From Bradyrhizobium iriomotense (GTDB lineage Bacteria; Pseudomonadota; Alphaproteobacteria; Rhizobiales; Xanthobacteraceae), in NCBI RefSeq assembly GCF_030160715.1, contig NZ_BSOW01000011.1:186001-250000 (forward strand): a stretch of DNA of 64,000 nt, written 5' to 3'. Shown here in pieces: positions 38,522 through 47,259 of this stretch; within the stretch, counting starts at the first letter, position 1; each line of letters opens with the position of its first letter. The notes beneath the pieces are model-generated. The model made no database searches and had not been told where the DNA came from. It saw nothing but the letters and a program-made list of their open reading frames with translations. Position numbers and translations under genes: made by a program.

Positions 38522-39571
38522 TCACCGTTTGTTGGTGGCTGACGCCGTCATGTTGGCCGCTTCAAGGGCTTGCTGCCAATACAGCTCGATCTGCTGGATC
38601 AAGGCAGGCGGCAAGGGAACGTAGTTGAGCATCTCGGCCTGCGACTTTCCGCTTTCCAATGACCAGCGAACGAAGTCGATGGCAGCCGTCGACCTGTCTT
38701 GAGACTTCGGCTGCTTGTGCATCAGAACGAATGTCGTGGCCGTGATGGGGTACGCATCCTCACCGGGAGCATTGGTGAGAACGAGATAGAAATCCTTCGT
38801 CGTCGTCCAATCCGCACTTGACGCTGCGGCCTGGAAGGACGCGGCATCGGGGACGACGAAATTGCCCGCGCTGTTCTGCACCACTCCGAAAGAAATCCTG
38901 TCTAGTCGTTGCAACGCGTAGGTATATTCGAGGTAGCCGATCGAGCCGGAAACGAGACTGACGAGGGAGGCAACGCCATCATTGCCCTTTCCGCCGAGCC
39001 CAAGCGGCCATTCGACCGAAGTGCCTTCTCCAATGGTCGCCTTCCATTGGGGGCTGACTTTCGACAGATAGTTCGACCAGTTGAATGTCGTCCCGGACCC
39101 GTCAATGCGATGAACGACGGTGATCGGCGTGTTCGGTAGCTTCAGGTCGGGATTTATCGCTTGAATAGCCGGATCGCTCCAGGACCGGAGCTTGCCAAGG
39201 TAGATGTCTGCGAGCATTTGCCCCGTGAAGTGGATCTGGCCCGGCTTGACGCCCTCGATATTGACGACCGGAACGACGCCCCCGATCACGATCGGGAATT
39301 GCATCAGGCCGAGCTTCTCCAATTCTCGCGGGTCAAGTGGCATATCAGTTGCTCCGAAATCGACGGCGGCCTTCTTGATCAGGCCGACGCCGATGCTCGA
39401 GCCCACCGGCTGATAGCTGACGGTATTCCCGGTCTTCGCCTTGTAGGCGTCGACCCATTTCGCCATCACGGGCGATACGAAGGTTGAACCCGCGCCCGTG
39501 GTATCGGCAGCCCAGCTTTGCGTTGCGACGACCAGAGCGATGAAGATGATCGATAGCCTGAGATGCTTCAT
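38522..39571 (-). CDS. pstS: PstS-type phosphate-binding protein
   Basis: This periplasmic phosphate-binding protein of about 349 aa belongs to the high-affinity Pst ABC system. It has a signal peptide (LRLSIIFIALVVATQSWA) followed by the phosphate-site blocks TGAGSTFVSPVMAKW, AVDFGATDMPL and VHRIDGSGTTFNWSNYL. A later block is KGNDGVASLVSLVSGSIGYLEY. The start is one of two adjacent ATG codons (39571 or 39574). No pstC, pstA, pstB or phoU is adjacent, so it is an orphan subunit or second copy. Confidence 0.92.
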   Translation of the reverse strand: MKHLRLSIIFIALVVATQSWAADTTGAGSTFVSPVMAKWVDAYKAKTGNTVSYQPVGSSIGVGLIKKAAVDFGATDMPLDPRELEKLGLMQFPIVIGGVVPVVNIEGVKPGQIHFTGQMLADIYLGKLRSWSDPAIQAINPDLKLPNTPITVVHRIDGSGTTFNWSNYLSKVSPQWKATIGEGTSVEWPLGLGGKGNDGVASLVSLVSGSIGYLEYTYALQRLDRISFGVVQNSAGNFVVPDAASFQAAASSADWTTTKDFYLVLTNAPGEDAYPITATTFVLMHKQPKSQDRSTAAIDFVRWSLESGKSQAEMLNYVPLPPALIQQIELYWQQALEAANMTASATNKR

Positions 39572-40110
39572 CATGCCTTGACCTATCAGGTTGAGCGAGA
39601 AGTCCGTGTGGGCTATTTCACAAAAGTGTAATGGAAGAGTCAGGAAGCGGCTACAGCGATGTTCGGGCGCTTGCACGCTCCGTCGGCAATGGACCGAAGT
39701 GAATTGGTAGCGGTTGGCGAGCAGTTGTTCTTCTGAAGCTCTGATGCTCGCTTTGGGTGAAGAAGCCGGTGCGACGGACTACGCGAACTATGTCTGGGTA
39801 ATCCGAAAGGTGCGGAAGTCACCCACGTTCTGCGGTCCCATTTTCCTGGGAACACACACACTCACCGGTCATTCGGGCAAACCGCCTCTCGAAAGGCGAT
39901 TGGCATCAGTATTGAAATATGAACTTCTCGGCTCGTGACGCTTCACTGAAGAGCCATCACGCCTTGATCTCATTGCGCACGCCGGAAGACCCTCATGGAG
40001 AGGAGCGCGAAGCGCGTCTCTGGATGATGCTTCGCATCGCCAGGCGAGCCATGAAGGCCCGCATCTCACCCGCGGGATGAGGGGCAGAGGACTCGGACAC
40101 AGTAGAATTA
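39572..40110. other. Gene-poor region upstream of pstS with a palindromic repeat
   Basis: No gene is supported here. Short frames on both strands (39640-39861 minus, 39714-39938 plus) lack family resemblance. From 39990 to 40083 lies a repeat with 7-bp inverted ends CCCTCAT/ATGAGGG and an internal GAGCGCGAAGCGCGTCTC block, a common Bradyrhizobium intergenic element. The pstS promoter should lie near 39600-39700. Confidence 0.5.
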
Positions 40111-40215
40111 AGCGCGCTCAGCTCCGCTTCGGCGCGAGCCCGTTGCAGCCGCCGGCCTGCTCGGCATCGAGCATCAGCAGGGCACCGGCGGCGTAGAGCC
40201 GGCGGCAGCGTTGGA
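40111..40215. repeat. Direct repeat copy A (fragment of the gene at 42378-42686)
   Basis: This block of about 105 bp is nearly identical to 42371-42485, in the same orientation. It differs by a few single bases and lacks 10 bp. In copy B the sequence is the 3' end of a minus-strand gene; here it is a truncated, non-functional fragment. The two copies bracket the AI-2E-type transporter gene. Confidence 0.85.
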
Positions 40216-40313
40216 ATGTGGAACCCTCCCTTTTTTGCAACCGGCGCTGTCGGAACCAGCTAGTTCGGTGTACGATGGTGTCGCGAAGGAGAATTCACCC
40301 ACGTATGGGATGA

Positions 40314-42254
40314 ATGAGCCGCGCCATGGAAGAGAAATCTCCTCAAATAAGATTGGCACAGCCACGGGGGACCGTGCTGACGAATATGGCCGTCGCAGCG
40401 CTGATAATTGCTGCGCTCTATTTCGGTCGTGAAATTTTTGTTCCCTTCGCGTTGGCAGTTCTGCTGAGTTTCGTTATGGCGCCCTTCGTGATGCGCTTAC
40501 GTTCCTGGCGAATTCCGCGCACGATTTCTGTGCTGGTGGTCGTCTTCATCGGATTCTCGATCATATTCAGTCTGGGCGGTCTCATGGTTTCGCAGGCGAC
40601 CCGGCTTGCCGCCAAGCTGCCTGGCTATCAACAAACATTGAGCGACAAGATCGAAAGCCTGCGCGGCTTAATGGGCGGCGGCTCTGGAACATTGGAGCAG
40701 GCGTCGACAGTTCTGAAGGAATTGAAGACAGAGTTGCAGCAACGAGATGGGACCGGTCAACCTGCTGACGGCAAACTCACCATACAGCCCTCAGACAAGC
40801 CGATACCCATACCCGTTGAGGTTAGGCAGCCCGATCCTGGTGCTCTGTCGACGTTTGGCGCAATCATCCAGCCACTGATTTCACCTTTAACGACGACGGG
40901 GATCGTCGTGATCTTTGTTGTCTTTGTCCTGCTGCAACGGGAAGATCTGAGGAATCGGCTTGTCCGACTGGCCGGATCCGCGGATATTCAACGCACGACT
41001 GCGGCCCTGGACGACGCCGGCAAGCGTCTGAGCAAACTCTTTCTTACCCAGATCGCGTTCAATGGCGCCTTCGGCCTTGCGATCGGCATAGGTCTTGAAT
41101 TCATCGGTGTCCCCTCGGCTCCGCTATGGGGTCTGATCGCAATGATCATGCGATTTGTACCGTATATCGGTGCATTGATATCTGCGGTATTCCCTCTCAT
41201 TCTCGCGGCGGCGGTCGGCTCGGGCTGGCAGATGCTGATACTTACGGCGGCATTGTTCCTCGTGCTTGAGCTGCTCGCAGGACAAGTCCTCGAACCCTTG
41301 ATTTTTGGGCATAGCTCGGGTCTTTCCCCGATTGCAATTATCCTGTCAGCGTCATTCTGGACGTGGCTTTGGGGGCCGGTCGGATTGGTGTTGGCCACGC
41401 CCCTTACAGTTTGTCTCGTCGTCCTTGGGCGGCATGTCGATCGCCTCAGATTCCTTGACGTCATGCTTGGCGACCGACCACCGCTGACGCCGCCGCAACT
41501 GGCATATCAACGAATGTTGGCGGGAGATCCCATTGAAGCGGTGGAACAGGCGCATGAATACCTGAACGATTCGTCGCTTGAGAATTATTATGACGACATC
41601 CTGTTGAAAGGCCTAAGGCTCGCGGAGGCCGACCGTCAATTGGGGCACCTCGATGAAGGTCGACTAAATCGGGTAGTCTCAACGGTGGAAGAATTGGTCG
41701 TTGAGCTGGAGGCACATCATGACGTGGCAGCAACGGGACCCGACTCCCCGGATCTAAGCTCAAGCCCGGGAGCTGCCATCACATTCGAGCGAGCAAGCTC
41801 CGAGCACGCTTTGATTCCGGAGCCGTCGACCTCGTCGATTTCGGTCGTTTGCATTCCGGGTGCTGGGCGACTCGACGAGGCGACGGCGCTCGTGCTGGCG
41901 CAGCTGCTGCGGTACCGCGGGATTCAGGCGATAGCGGAAAAGGCTGATGCCTCGTCAATGTCGAAATTGCTTTCGCTCGAATTGGCGAACACTGCGCTTG
42001 TATGCGTCTGCTACCTAAGTCAGCCGTCCACCACCAAGATTCAGCACGTCGTTCGAGGGCTCAGCAGAAGGATTGAGGCAACCCGTATCCTGTTCGCTTT
42101 GCTGGGAACGGGAGCCGCAGAGACGGTGGAAAAGGCTTCCAATGCGCTGGTCGCGAGCGGGTCATTCAGTGCAACCCTGGAAGCAGTCGTTCACGTGACC
42201 TCCGCGCAATCGATTGATGCGTCGGGTCGGGCTAAGGCCGCAGCTCCAGTGTAA
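40314..42254 (+). CDS. AI-2E family transporter with extra C-terminal domain
   Basis: This 646-aa protein has the AI-2E/PerM-type membrane domain at about residues 25-370 (NMAVAALIIAALYFGREIFVPFALAVLLSFV, LFLTQIAFNGAFGLAIGIGLEFIGVPSAPLWGLIAMIMRFVPYIGALISAVFP, WGPVGLVLATPLTVCLVVLGRHV). About 270 further residues contain a Rossmann-like unit (SVVCIPGAGRLDEATALVLAQLL, ALVCVCYL, ATRILFALLG). Usual family length is near 350-400 aa. An alternative ATG is at 40326. Codon use is more AT-rich than the flanks, and direct repeats bracket the gene. Confidence 0.85.
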   Translation: MSRAMEEKSPQIRLAQPRGTVLTNMAVAALIIAALYFGREIFVPFALAVLLSFVMAPFVMRLRSWRIPRTISVLVVVFIGFSIIFSLGGLMVSQATRLAAKLPGYQQTLSDKIESLRGLMGGGSGTLEQASTVLKELKTELQQRDGTGQPADGKLTIQPSDKPIPIPVEVRQPDPGALSTFGAIIQPLISPLTTTGIVVIFVVFVLLQREDLRNRLVRLAGSADIQRTTAALDDAGKRLSKLFLTQIAFNGAFGLAIGIGLEFIGVPSAPLWGLIAMIMRFVPYIGALISAVFPLILAAAVGSGWQMLILTAALFLVLELLAGQVLEPLIFGHSSGLSPIAIILSASFWTWLWGPVGLVLATPLTVCLVVLGRHVDRLRFLDVMLGDRPPLTPPQLAYQRMLAGDPIEAVEQAHEYLNDSSLENYYDDILLKGLRLAEADRQLGHLDEGRLNRVVSTVEELVVELEAHHDVAATGPDSPDLSSSPGAAITFERASSEHALIPEPSTSSISVVCIPGAGRLDEATALVLAQLLRYRGIQAIAEKADASSMSKLLSLELANTALVCVCYLSQPSTTKIQHVVRGLSRRIEATRILFALLGTGAAETVEKASNALVASGSFSATLEAVVHVTSAQSIDASGRAKAAAPV

Positions 42255-42370
42255 AAACGACTCAGCTAGGCAATGTCCGCTCTTCCTCGATATCGGCGCC
42301 AATGCCAAGGCTCGAGGCAAATCGAACGTCTCGGCTCGCACCGATTCAACCAGAATTCGACCCGCTTCCA

Positions 42371-42485
42371 AGCGTGCTCAGCTCCGCTTCGGCGCGAGCC
42401 CGTTGCAGCCGCCGGCCTGCTCGGCATCGAGCACCAGCAGGGCGCCGGCGGCGTAGAGCCGGCCGACGAAGCCGGCAGCGTTGGA
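42371..42485. repeat. Direct repeat copy B
   Basis: This is the intact partner of copy A (40111-40215). It covers the stop codon and last 35 codons of the minus-strand gene 42378-42686. Compared with copy A it has 10 extra bases (around 42463-42472), which keep the reading frame of the gene. Confidence 0.85.
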
Positions 42486-42686
42486 GCGGGCGATGGTGAC
42501 ATAGGCGTTCGAGGCCAGCACGCGGCCGTCGGCCTTGGCGATTGCCGCGATCGCCTGTGCCTGCGGCCCGATCACGGCGAGCGAGCGGCCGGGCGCGGTG
42601 CCGAAGGTCAGGGCAACGACGAGCGCAAGCCAGCCCGTGACGACGAGCGTGACCGCAAGCGCGATCCTGCGGAGCGGCCGCGGCAT
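42378..42686 (-). CDS. Small anchored protein, unknown
   Basis: This 102-aa protein has an N-terminal membrane span (ALAVTLVVTGWLALVVALTF) and a periplasmic domain containing SLAVIGPQAQAIAAIAKADGRVLASNAYVTIARSN. It is the last gene of a four-gene minus-strand operon, 7 bp after its neighbour. The start at 42686 (MPRPLRRIA) is preferred to one 13 codons earlier inside the neighbour. Its 3' end is duplicated at 40111-40215. Confidence 0.72.
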   Translation of the reverse strand: MPRPLRRIALAVTLVVTGWLALVVALTFGTAPGRSLAVIGPQAQAIAAIAKADGRVLASNAYVTIARSNAAGFVGRLYAAGALLVLDAEQAGGCNGLAPKRS

Positions 42687-42693
42687 TGTCCGG

Positions 42694-43794
42694 CTAGTAG
42701 TCGTAGAAATGCTCAAGGCTCGCACCTTTCGCCGTCAGCTCGCGCTTGATCTCGACGAGCCGGTCGATCCTAGCCTTAAGGCCGGCCCTGCGGAAGCCGG
42801 GTTTGGCGTCCAGATCCAGTGAAAACAGTTCCGTGGTGTCGGGACTATCGAGAGCCGTCCCTTTCGGCGCGATCACCGTGATGAGGATCTCGTGATTGCC
42901 GGCGATCTCCGCGAGGCGGTGACCGCCGTCGAGCAGCTTGTTCAGGATCTCGCTCAGCGCCTTGTAGCGCGGAGCCTGCACGAGCTGCCAGTCCGGCGAC
43001 AGCGTCCGGACCGGGGTGATGCGCGGCTCGGCGCTCAGCACGTCCTGCGGCAGCGTCGCGACCACGAACATGATGTCCCGCGGCTCGTCGTCATCGCTGG
43101 CATCGAGCGCCTTCTGGATCGCCGCGGCGTAGCCGATCTTGATGAAGTATTCGGTGCCGAGCGCGAAGTCGCGCTCCCAGGTGCGCAAGGTGCTCGGCGT
43201 CGGCGCCGAGATCGCCGTCAGTCCGTTCAGCGTGTCGCCGAACGGATATTTGTACCAGGGGATCGTGTAGAGGAATGCCGCATAGTCCTGCAGCACCGCA
43301 CGGGCGTATTCATCCTGCGGCGTGAGCTTCTCACCCCTGATCCATTCGAACGCACGCCCGATCGTGTTCTCGTAGAGGCCCTTGATCGCGTATTCGGCGG
43401 AGTAGCTGATGCCGATGACGTAGATCATCATCTTCACGTCGAAGCGGGATTCCGCAGCTGCCGGCACCGCGCGGTTGATGGTGCAGAAGCTCTGCCAGAA
43501 GCCGAGGATATGGCGCAAATAGCCGAAATGACTTTCGCTGGACTGGTCGAGGAAACGGCCAAAATCCTCGAAGGAATAGACGATGTACCATTCGGGGAAG
43601 GTGAAATAGGTGTTGTCGAGCGGCCGGCGATAGCCCTTCTCGCCGATCGGCGGCAGCGCAACTGCGGCGGTTGCCGTCGCCGCGGTTTGCGAGGCGGGCT
43701 GGCATGTCCCCTCGATATAGGCGAGCGGCCCCAGGATCGCGACGGCGATCAGGGCGAGCAGCGTAAGGACGACGCGGCGCAAGCGCTTAAGCAT
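42694..43794 (-). CDS. Uncharacterised exported/anchored protein (366 aa)
   Basis: An N-terminal hydrophobic segment (VVLTLLALIAVAILGPLAYI, residues 8-27) precedes a soluble domain rich in aromatic residues (NTYFTFPEWYIVYSFEDFGRFLDQ, ESHFGYLRHILGFWQSFCTIN, FLYTIPWYKYPFGDTLNGL). I do not recognise a family. It overlaps the preceding gene by 8 bp in an operon with an alpha/beta hydrolase and two small membrane proteins. Confidence 0.75.
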   Translation of the reverse strand: MLKRLRRVVLTLLALIAVAILGPLAYIEGTCQPASQTAATATAAVALPPIGEKGYRRPLDNTYFTFPEWYIVYSFEDFGRFLDQSSESHFGYLRHILGFWQSFCTINRAVPAAAESRFDVKMMIYVIGISYSAEYAIKGLYENTIGRAFEWIRGEKLTPQDEYARAVLQDYAAFLYTIPWYKYPFGDTLNGLTAISAPTPSTLRTWERDFALGTEYFIKIGYAAAIQKALDASDDDEPRDIMFVVATLPQDVLSAEPRITPVRTLSPDWQLVQAPRYKALSEILNKLLDGGHRLAEIAGNHEILITVIAPKGTALDSPDTTELFSLDLDAKPGFRRAGLKARIDRLVEIKRELTAKGASLEHFYDY

Positions 43795-44206
43795 GGGCCG
43801 GGCGTGTACGCGGTGCGAGGAGATAGCCGATCAGGATTGCAAGCCCGCCAAGGCCGAGATGCGGCGCGTTGGCGAAGATGCGGGTCGACAGCGGCAGGTT
43901 CAGCACGCCGTTGATGAGGATGCCGAAATCGAGATAGCCGCTGCCGGTGAGGAGGCCGAGCACGCCATCGGCGAAATAGAACACGCCGAAGAGCTGGAAG
44001 AACAGTTCGGACGCGCGGCGCGAGGTCAGCGCCGAGGCGAGCGCCCACAGCGCGGAGACGAGATGCAGCCCGTCGGCGTACCAGGTGCGGCGGAACAGGC
44101 CGAAGATCATGTCGTTCTGGTCGATGAAGGCGGGGATGTAACCGGTCAGGATCACGAAACCAAGCAGTGCGGCATAGCCAAGGGCGCACAATCTGATGAT
44201 GTCCAT
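43787..44206 (-). CDS. Small four-helix membrane protein (DUF4383-like)
   Basis: The 139 aa contain about four hydrophobic segments (LCALGYAALLGFVILTGYIPAF, GLHLVSALWALASAL, LFFQLFGVFYFADGVLGLLTG, LGLGGLAILIGYLLA). The pattern resembles DUF4383, but this is a tentative match. It overlaps the next gene by 8 bp and sits 33 bp after the alpha/beta hydrolase gene. Confidence 0.7.
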   Translation of the reverse strand: MDIIRLCALGYAALLGFVILTGYIPAFIDQNDMIFGLFRRTWYADGLHLVSALWALASALTSRRASELFFQLFGVFYFADGVLGLLTGSGYLDFGILINGVLNLPLSTRIFANAPHLGLGGLAILIGYLLAPRTRPAHA

Positions 44207-44239
44207 GAGTCCTCCGGTGAGTTCGAATCTTGGTTGAGT

Positions 44240-45208
44240 TTAGAGTGTCCCGAGCGCCTTGAGCAGGGCGTCATTGAACTGGCCGGGATCCTCGATCTGC
44301 GGAATGTGACCGAGCCGGGGCAGCAGAGTGAGGTGCGCCTGGGGCAACAGAGCGTTCAGATCGCGCGCCTGGGCGAGCGGCGTCACGGTATCCATTTCGC
44401 CCCAGAGGATCGCGACGGGCTGCTTCAGCCGCGCGTAGGCGGAGCGGTCGGCGCTGATCGCGCCGCGGTCCGCACCTGTGAAATAATAGAGCCAGTCGGC
44501 GATATCTGGCGTCGAGTTCGCCCGCGTCAGTGGCCGTTGCAGGATCTCGACATATTCGGGCAAGGCGCGATCCTTTTTCGCGATCAGCGATTGCAGCAGC
44601 AGCTTCGTGGCAAGCGGATTGGTGACCGTCAGCGACACCAGCATTTCACGCAGCCATTTCGGACGCAGCACCGCCGGTGGATCGGACGGTTCAGCCGTCA
44701 GCCCCAGCGCGGCGTCGACCAGCACCAGCGCACGGGCGCGCGCCGGGAAGCGCAGCACCAGCTCGGTCGCGGCACCCGCGCCGAAGGAATGGCCGACGAT
44801 GATCGCGGGCGCCGCATTGAGCTTCTCGAGCACGTCGCTGACGCGCTGCGCCTGATCCTGTCGCGCGTAGCCGCCCGGCCGATCGGAGAAGCCGAACGGC
44901 GGCAGATCCAGTGCGATCACGTGATAACCGCCGGCTGCGAGCACCTCGCTCGTCGCCCGCCACAATTCGCTCCAGGCCGCGGTGCCGTGAAACAGCACGA
45001 TGGGGATTCCGGAAGGCGGCCCCTTCTCCTGAACGAAGACATCACCCGAGCGCGTCGCGATCCAATGCCCGCTCGGCGGCGCGCGATCGGCACGGCCTGC
45101 GGTTTCGCGAAAAGCAGCCGCCAGCCGGAATGCCATGACTGTGACGACGATCAGCAGCACGAGGATGAGGCCCAGCCAGGCTGCGCCGCGAAGGATTTTG
45201 GAGATCAA
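44240..45208 (-). CDS. Membrane-anchored alpha/beta hydrolase
   Basis: The 322-aa protein has an N-terminal membrane span (AAWLGLILVLLIVVTVMAF, residues 9-27). An alpha/beta-hydrolase domain follows: the oxyanion region VLFHGTAAW, the nucleophile elbow VGHSFGAG, an acid region LWGEMDTVTPL and the catalytic His in LPRLGHIPQIE. The start is probably a TTG at 45208 after GAGAG. First gene of the envelope operon ending at 42378. Substrate unknown. Confidence 0.85.
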   Translation of the reverse strand: MISKILRGAAWLGLILVLLIVVTVMAFRLAAAFRETAGRADRAPPSGHWIATRSGDVFVQEKGPPSGIPIVLFHGTAAWSELWRATSEVLAAGGYHVIALDLPPFGFSDRPGGYARQDQAQRVSDVLEKLNAAPAIIVGHSFGAGAATELVLRFPARARALVLVDAALGLTAEPSDPPAVLRPKWLREMLVSLTVTNPLATKLLLQSLIAKKDRALPEYVEILQRPLTRANSTPDIADWLYYFTGADRGAISADRSAYARLKQPVAILWGEMDTVTPLAQARDLNALLPQAHLTLLPRLGHIPQIEDPGQFNDALLKALGTL

Positions 45209-45361
45209 GTTGCTCTCGGGAAGCGAGGCTGGCTAACAGCAGATCGGCACTCTAGCCGAGGTAGAGCGATTGGCTATCGTAAAATACGGGCTGCGGCCGA
45301 CGATTCGGGCGCTGCCACCGATGCTCTTGCAGTCAGAAGAGACGCAAACTCGTCCACACTC

Positions 45362-45433
45362 CGTCATTGCGAGCGCAGCGAAGCAATCCAGACTGTGGCC
45401 GCGGAAAGATTCCTGGATGACATCGCAATGACG
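45362..45433. repeat. CGTCATTGCGA palindromic intergenic repeat
   Basis: Perfect 11-bp inverted ends (45362-45372 and 45423-45433) enclose the block AGCGAAGCAATCCAG typical of a Bradyrhizobium repeat. Half-copies occur near 7500 and 23036. The rest of 45209-45654 carries no gene that I can support; part of another repeat lies near 45448-45480. Confidence 0.75.
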
Positions 45434-45654
45434 ATGTGGAGAAATCTCGTAGGATGGGTGGAGCAAAGCGATGCCCATCACCGGCGTAAATGGCCGCGCT
45501 CTGCACCTGCGCGATGATCGTTCTTTACCCCTGATTTGCCCGACGCGTCAAGTGATTTCGTAAAATCCGTAGCGCGACGTGCCCGCGATCTTTCCCCTTT
45601 GCATGGGGTTGTTTTTCAGTTTTTTGGCGGAGAGCCGAACCGGCTCGGGCTCAA

Positions 45655-47085
45655 TCACTGCCCCGATGGCGTGCGCAGGCCGTGCCAGGCGTCGCGCACC
45701 TGCTGATAGTGCACTTCGGGCAGGTAGTCGGGCGTGTTCAGGCTCAAGGTCTTGACGTCGAGGTGGCCGACCGCGCTCAGCAGCGTGTAGGAGGCGATGA
45801 CGCGGTCGCGCAGTGCGCCGATCAGGCGGGCCTTGGCCTGGATCAGGTCGGCTTGCGAGTTCAGCACGTCGACGGTGGTGCGCTGCCCGCCGGCCGCTTC
45901 GCGCTGCACGCCCTGGAGGGCGACGGTCGCCGCCTTCACCTCCGACTCGGAGGCGGAGACCGCGATCTTGGCGCCTTCGTTCGCCACCCATGCGCTGGTC
46001 GCGGCGGTGCGCGCCTGGTTGCGCACCTGGTCGAGCACGAGCCGGCTCTGCGCGCTGACCTCCTTGGCCTGACGGGTTTGCGACGCGGCCTGTCCGCCGT
46101 CATAGATCGGCGCGGTGACGTTGGCGACGACGGAGGCCTGGTCGGTGCCGAATGTGCCGAGCGTCGGGTCGTTGTCGCGGCTGCGGCTGGCGCTGCCCTG
46201 CACGTTGGCGCTCGGCAGCAGCGCGCCTTCGGCGACGCGGATATTGGTCGAGGCGACATCGACGTCGAAGCCTGCGGCCATCACCGCCGGATGCTCGCGG
46301 ATCGCCATGGCTAGCGCGTCCTCGCGGGTGCGCGGCAGATAGCGGTCGACGACCTCGGCGGGTCGAAGCTGCGACGGCGGGTTGCCGATCACCTGGGCGT
46401 AGGTCGCCTGGCTGATGGCAAGCGCGACCTCGGCAGCGTTGAGATCGGCAAGCCCGCGGTTGAGGCGTGCCTCGGCCTGCGCGGTATCGGTCGGCGTGAC
46501 GTCGCCCGCGTTCAGCCGCCGCTGGGTGACGGCGAGCGTCTCGCGCAAAAACGCGACGTTGGAGCGCTGCGCCTCGACCAGCGACTGGTTGGCAAGCACG
46601 TTGGTGTACGCGGTCACTGCGTCAAGCAGCACGCCCTGGCCGACATTGCGCAGGGCCTCGCGGCCAGACTGCACCTGAAGCTCGGCGACGCGCACGCTGT
46701 TGGCGGTCCGAAAACCGTTGAAAAGGGTCTGCGTCACGGTGACGCCGATGGTCCAGGGCTTCAGCGCCGCGGTCTGGATGGTGTTGTCCGGAAGCAGGTT
46801 GCGCACTGATTGCAGGCCGGCACTCAGGCTCGCCACGATCTGCGGCCGGTAGCCCGCAAGCGCCTGCGGCACGTTCTCGTCGGTGGCGCGCTGGCGCGCC
46901 CGTTCGGCATTGAGCTGTGGGTTGGTCTGATAGGCTTTTGCCAGGGCTTCCGGCAGCGCTTCGGCCAGCGCGGCTGCGGGGAGGGCACACGAAACCGTCA
47001 GCGCAGCCCATGTGACAAGGACATGACCCACGCCCGATCGGCGCCGCGTCCTCACGCGGCCAGTTCTGGCGGCACGCCCGTTCAT
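45655..47085 (-). CDS. tolC: TolC-family outer-membrane efflux protein
   Basis: The 476-aa protein has a signal peptide (VLVTWAALTVSCALPAAALA) and the repeated TolC coiled-coil/barrel pattern: EALAKAYQTNPQLNAERARQRATDENVPQAL, then FNGFRTANSVRVAELQVQSGREALRNVGQ. The second repeat begins near DALAMAIREHPAVMAAGFDVDVA and contains IYDGGQAASQTRQAKEVSAQ. Trimers form the outer-membrane exit duct for RND, ABC or type I systems. The ATG at 47085 replaces a TTG five codons earlier. No pump is adjacent. Confidence 0.9.
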   Translation of the reverse strand: MNGRAARTGRVRTRRRSGVGHVLVTWAALTVSCALPAAALAEALPEALAKAYQTNPQLNAERARQRATDENVPQALAGYRPQIVASLSAGLQSVRNLLPDNTIQTAALKPWTIGVTVTQTLFNGFRTANSVRVAELQVQSGREALRNVGQGVLLDAVTAYTNVLANQSLVEAQRSNVAFLRETLAVTQRRLNAGDVTPTDTAQAEARLNRGLADLNAAEVALAISQATYAQVIGNPPSQLRPAEVVDRYLPRTREDALAMAIREHPAVMAAGFDVDVASTNIRVAEGALLPSANVQGSASRSRDNDPTLGTFGTDQASVVANVTAPIYDGGQAASQTRQAKEVSAQSRLVLDQVRNQARTAATSAWVANEGAKIAVSASESEVKAATVALQGVQREAAGGQRTTVDVLNSQADLIQAKARLIGALRDRVIASYTLLSAVGHLDVKTLSLNTPDYLPEVHYQQVRDAWHGLRTPSGQ

Positions 47086-47259
47086 CTGATCCCGTAACAA
47101 CCCCGGCTGTCCGCCCCCGCCGACGGCGGCCCTCTTACCTGTTTAACGAGCGCCGGTCCCACAGGCAAACTGCCGCGGGTGAATGTCCCATGAAATCCGT
47201 GCTTGTTGCAGCTACGTCACAGGATTCTACCGGAAGGGATGGGGAGCCTTACACCAGCC

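Noticed and set aside
39640..39938. Two opposing short frames (73 and 74 aa) upstream of pstS
   Set aside because: No ribosome binding site, family resemblance or operon context; treated as gene-poor DNA.
44215..44240. GTTCGAATC, like the T-loop of a tRNA
   Set aside because: No acceptor stem, anticodon arm or room for a tRNA in the 33-bp gap.
45548..45991. Minus-strand frame ending in YGFYEIT near the tolC end
   Set aside because: Mostly another frame of tolC; the tail lies in repeat-like intergenic sequence.
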